From Limnohabitans sp. 2KL-17 (GTDB taxonomy: Bacteria > Pseudomonadota > Gammaproteobacteria > Burkholderiales > Burkholderiaceae_C): a stretch of DNA of 64,000 nucleotides. Under the pieces are notes generated by a model. It was not told where the DNA came from and searched no databases. It saw nothing but the letters and a program-made list of their open reading frames with translations. Position numbers and translations under genes: made by a program. The stretch covers positions 1-64,000 of the forward strand of contig NZ_NESK01000015.1 of assembly GCF_003063415.1 (NCBI RefSeq), in the 5' to 3' direction. Shown here piece by piece: positions 62,981-64,000 of this stretch. Each line of letters starts with the position of its first letter. Position 1 is the stretch's first letter.

Positions 62981-63850
62981 ATGTACTCCAACAAGTTGTA
63001 TACCCCTCTGCGCTACCCAGGTGGTAAAGCTCGCTTTGCCCCGTTGATAGCTGAGGTCATCACCAACAACAACCTTGCCGGCGGTCACTACCTTGAGCCG
63101 TATGCAGGGGGAGCTGGCGTTGCCCTGTCTTTGCTTATCGACAACGTAGTTGAACACATCCACATCAACGATGCCGACCCCGCTATTGCAGGTTTCTGGC
63201 GAGTGGCCAGCCAAAAAACTGCTGAATTGGTAACCATGGTCGCCACCGAGCCCATCACCATGGATGCGTGGCACCACTGGCGCGGGGTGATGCTGGGGCA
63301 GGAATCTGGATCGGAGCTGGAACGTGGCTTTGCCACGCTGTTCATGAACCGGACCAACCGTTCAGGCATCCTGAAAGGTGGTGTTATTGGCGGTAAGGCG
63401 CAATCCGGCAGCTACAGAATTGATGCCCGCTTTATGCGTGACGAGCTTTGCAAGCGTCTGGAACGTATTGGGCTACACGCCGAGGGCATCCATGTGTATG
63501 AAGAAGATGCCCACGAACTGCTGAGGCGTTGCCACCAGTTTTTGCCAGCCAAATCACTGATCTACCTGGACCCGCCGTACTACGTCAAAGGCGCGGGCCT
63601 GTACCGCAACTTTTACAAACACGACGACCACGTGAAAATCGCACAGCTTTTGGGGAGACAGCGCTTCAGCCGACCGTGGGTCGTGTCATATGACAACGCT
63701 GAAGAAATCAGAGAGATGTACGCATATGCCACACCCTATGCGTATGGACTCCACTACACAGCACAGCGCCGCTACACGGGCTCAGAAGTCATGTTTTTCA
63801 GCAAGCGCCTTAAAGCACCGCTGGATACGATGGAAAAGATTGCGGCCTGA
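62981..63850 (+). CDS. D12-class N6-adenine DNA methyltransferase (Dam family)
   Basis: The 289-residue enzyme methylates adenine in DNA. Motif I-like regions are TPLRYPGGKARFAP at the N-terminus and LEPYAGGAGVALSL; catalytic motif IV is YLDPPYYVKG. The C-terminal part has PWVVSYDN and RYTGSEVMFFSK, standard for the Dam/D12 group. It is the second gene after the OLD-like ATPase, suggesting a restriction-modification-like or phage-defence pair. The target site cannot be read from the sequence. Confidence 0.9.
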   Translation: MYSNKLYTPLRYPGGKARFAPLIAEVITNNNLAGGHYLEPYAGGAGVALSLLIDNVVEHIHINDADPAIAGFWRVASQKTAELVTMVATEPITMDAWHHWRGVMLGQESGSELERGFATLFMNRTNRSGILKGGVIGGKAQSGSYRIDARFMRDELCKRLERIGLHAEGIHVYEEDAHELLRRCHQFLPAKSLIYLDPPYYVKGAGLYRNFYKHDDHVKIAQLLGRQRFSRPWVVSYDNAEEIREMYAYATPYAYGLHYTAQRRYTGSEVMFFSKRLKAPLDTMEKIAA

Positions 63851-63949
63851 CGCATGAGACACCTGTCGTCTAAGGGCCGGTAACGATCACTGCAGACCTT
63901 CGAGCCCTGCCTTTGTGTGACCGGGATCAGCCTAAACCTGCCCATCGAT

Positions 63950-64000
63950 CTAGGCTTTCTCCAGTTTCTCACCAAGGCCTTTTTCGTTCAATCCGGCACC
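63950..64000 (-). other. Possible C-terminal tail of a truncated reading frame at window edge
   Basis: A minus-strand frame entering from the right edge ends at TAG 63950-63952 and gives GLNEKGLGEKLEKA. This is weakly reminiscent of a mid-transposase segment but too short to classify. Confidence 0.2.

Noticed and set aside
1-64000. tRNA, rRNA, riboswitch or replication origin
   Set aside because: No cloverleaf, conserved rRNA segments, known riboswitch pattern or DnaA-box cluster was recognised by reading; a covariance-model search would be decisive.

Overview
The window looks like chromosomal DNA of a freshwater-type betaproteobacterium of the order Burkholderiales, most likely family Comamonadaceae. 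Supporting this are high GC, dense gene packing with many 4-base ATGA overlaps, several tripartite-tricarboxylate (Bug/TctC) and MarR/LysR/TetR type genes, a fused isobutyryl-CoA mutase (IcmF), SlmA, a PhaF-like phasin and malate synthase G. Species cannot be fixed from the sequence alone. No rRNA, tRNA or CRISPR array was seen.

Layout. 1-250: start of an IS5-family transposase running off the left edge. 0.6-9.1 kb: housekeeping genes (D,D-carboxypeptidase, slmA, argB, rfbD, rfbB, phasin plus TetR, coaX). 7.7-19.3 kb: a peptide or amide utilisation region. A complete Dpp-type ABC importer (dppA, dppB, dppC and a fused two-domain ATPase) shares its strand with an M81 (MlrC-like) metallopeptidase and an amidase. 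A second amidase is divergent, and an M20 deacylase and a rhodanese follow. 19.4-31.4 kb: icmF with a palindromic operator, AMP nucleosidase, a lipid-kinase-like gene, glutathione synthetase, a class II amidotransferase/MFS/CWC operon, and glcB with a clear terminator. 31.6-41.5 kb: HMG-CoA lyase, LysR, argS, a SPOR protein, dsbA, lptA-lptB-rpoN, an RNA methyltransferase and a PIN-domain gene.

41.5-52.2 kb: an acquired-looking block. One 3122-residue protein has N-terminal helical-looking repeats, cadherin-like repeats, a LamG domain, RTX glycine-rich repeats, a subtilisin/kexin-like domain with a P-domain, and a C-terminal RTX secretion region. It is bracketed by decayed IS3-family (and IS256-type) transposase pieces and preceded by an AT-rich promoter region with an 18-base palindrome. 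The protease domain keeps the His, Asn and Ser of the family but not the usual Asp.

53-60.9 kb: a divergently organised catabolic cluster. On the minus strand are a 2,5-dihydroxypyridine-dioxygenase-like (NicX) enzyme, an alpha/beta hydrolase, an acyl-CoA-dehydrogenase-like flavoprotein lacking the usual catalytic Glu, an acyl-CoA ligase, a TctC receptor and a haloacetate-dehalogenase-like hydrolase. On the plus strand are a flavin reductase and a MarR regulator. It resembles a nicotinate/picolinate-type ring-cleavage locus but lacks several expected genes and contains CoA-dependent functions, so it may serve an undescribed N-heterocycle pathway.

61.3-63.9 kb: an OLD-like ATPase with a TOPRIM-like C-terminus followed by a D12-class adenine methyltransferase, a plausible phage-defence or modification pair. 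The last 150 bases contain nothing secure.
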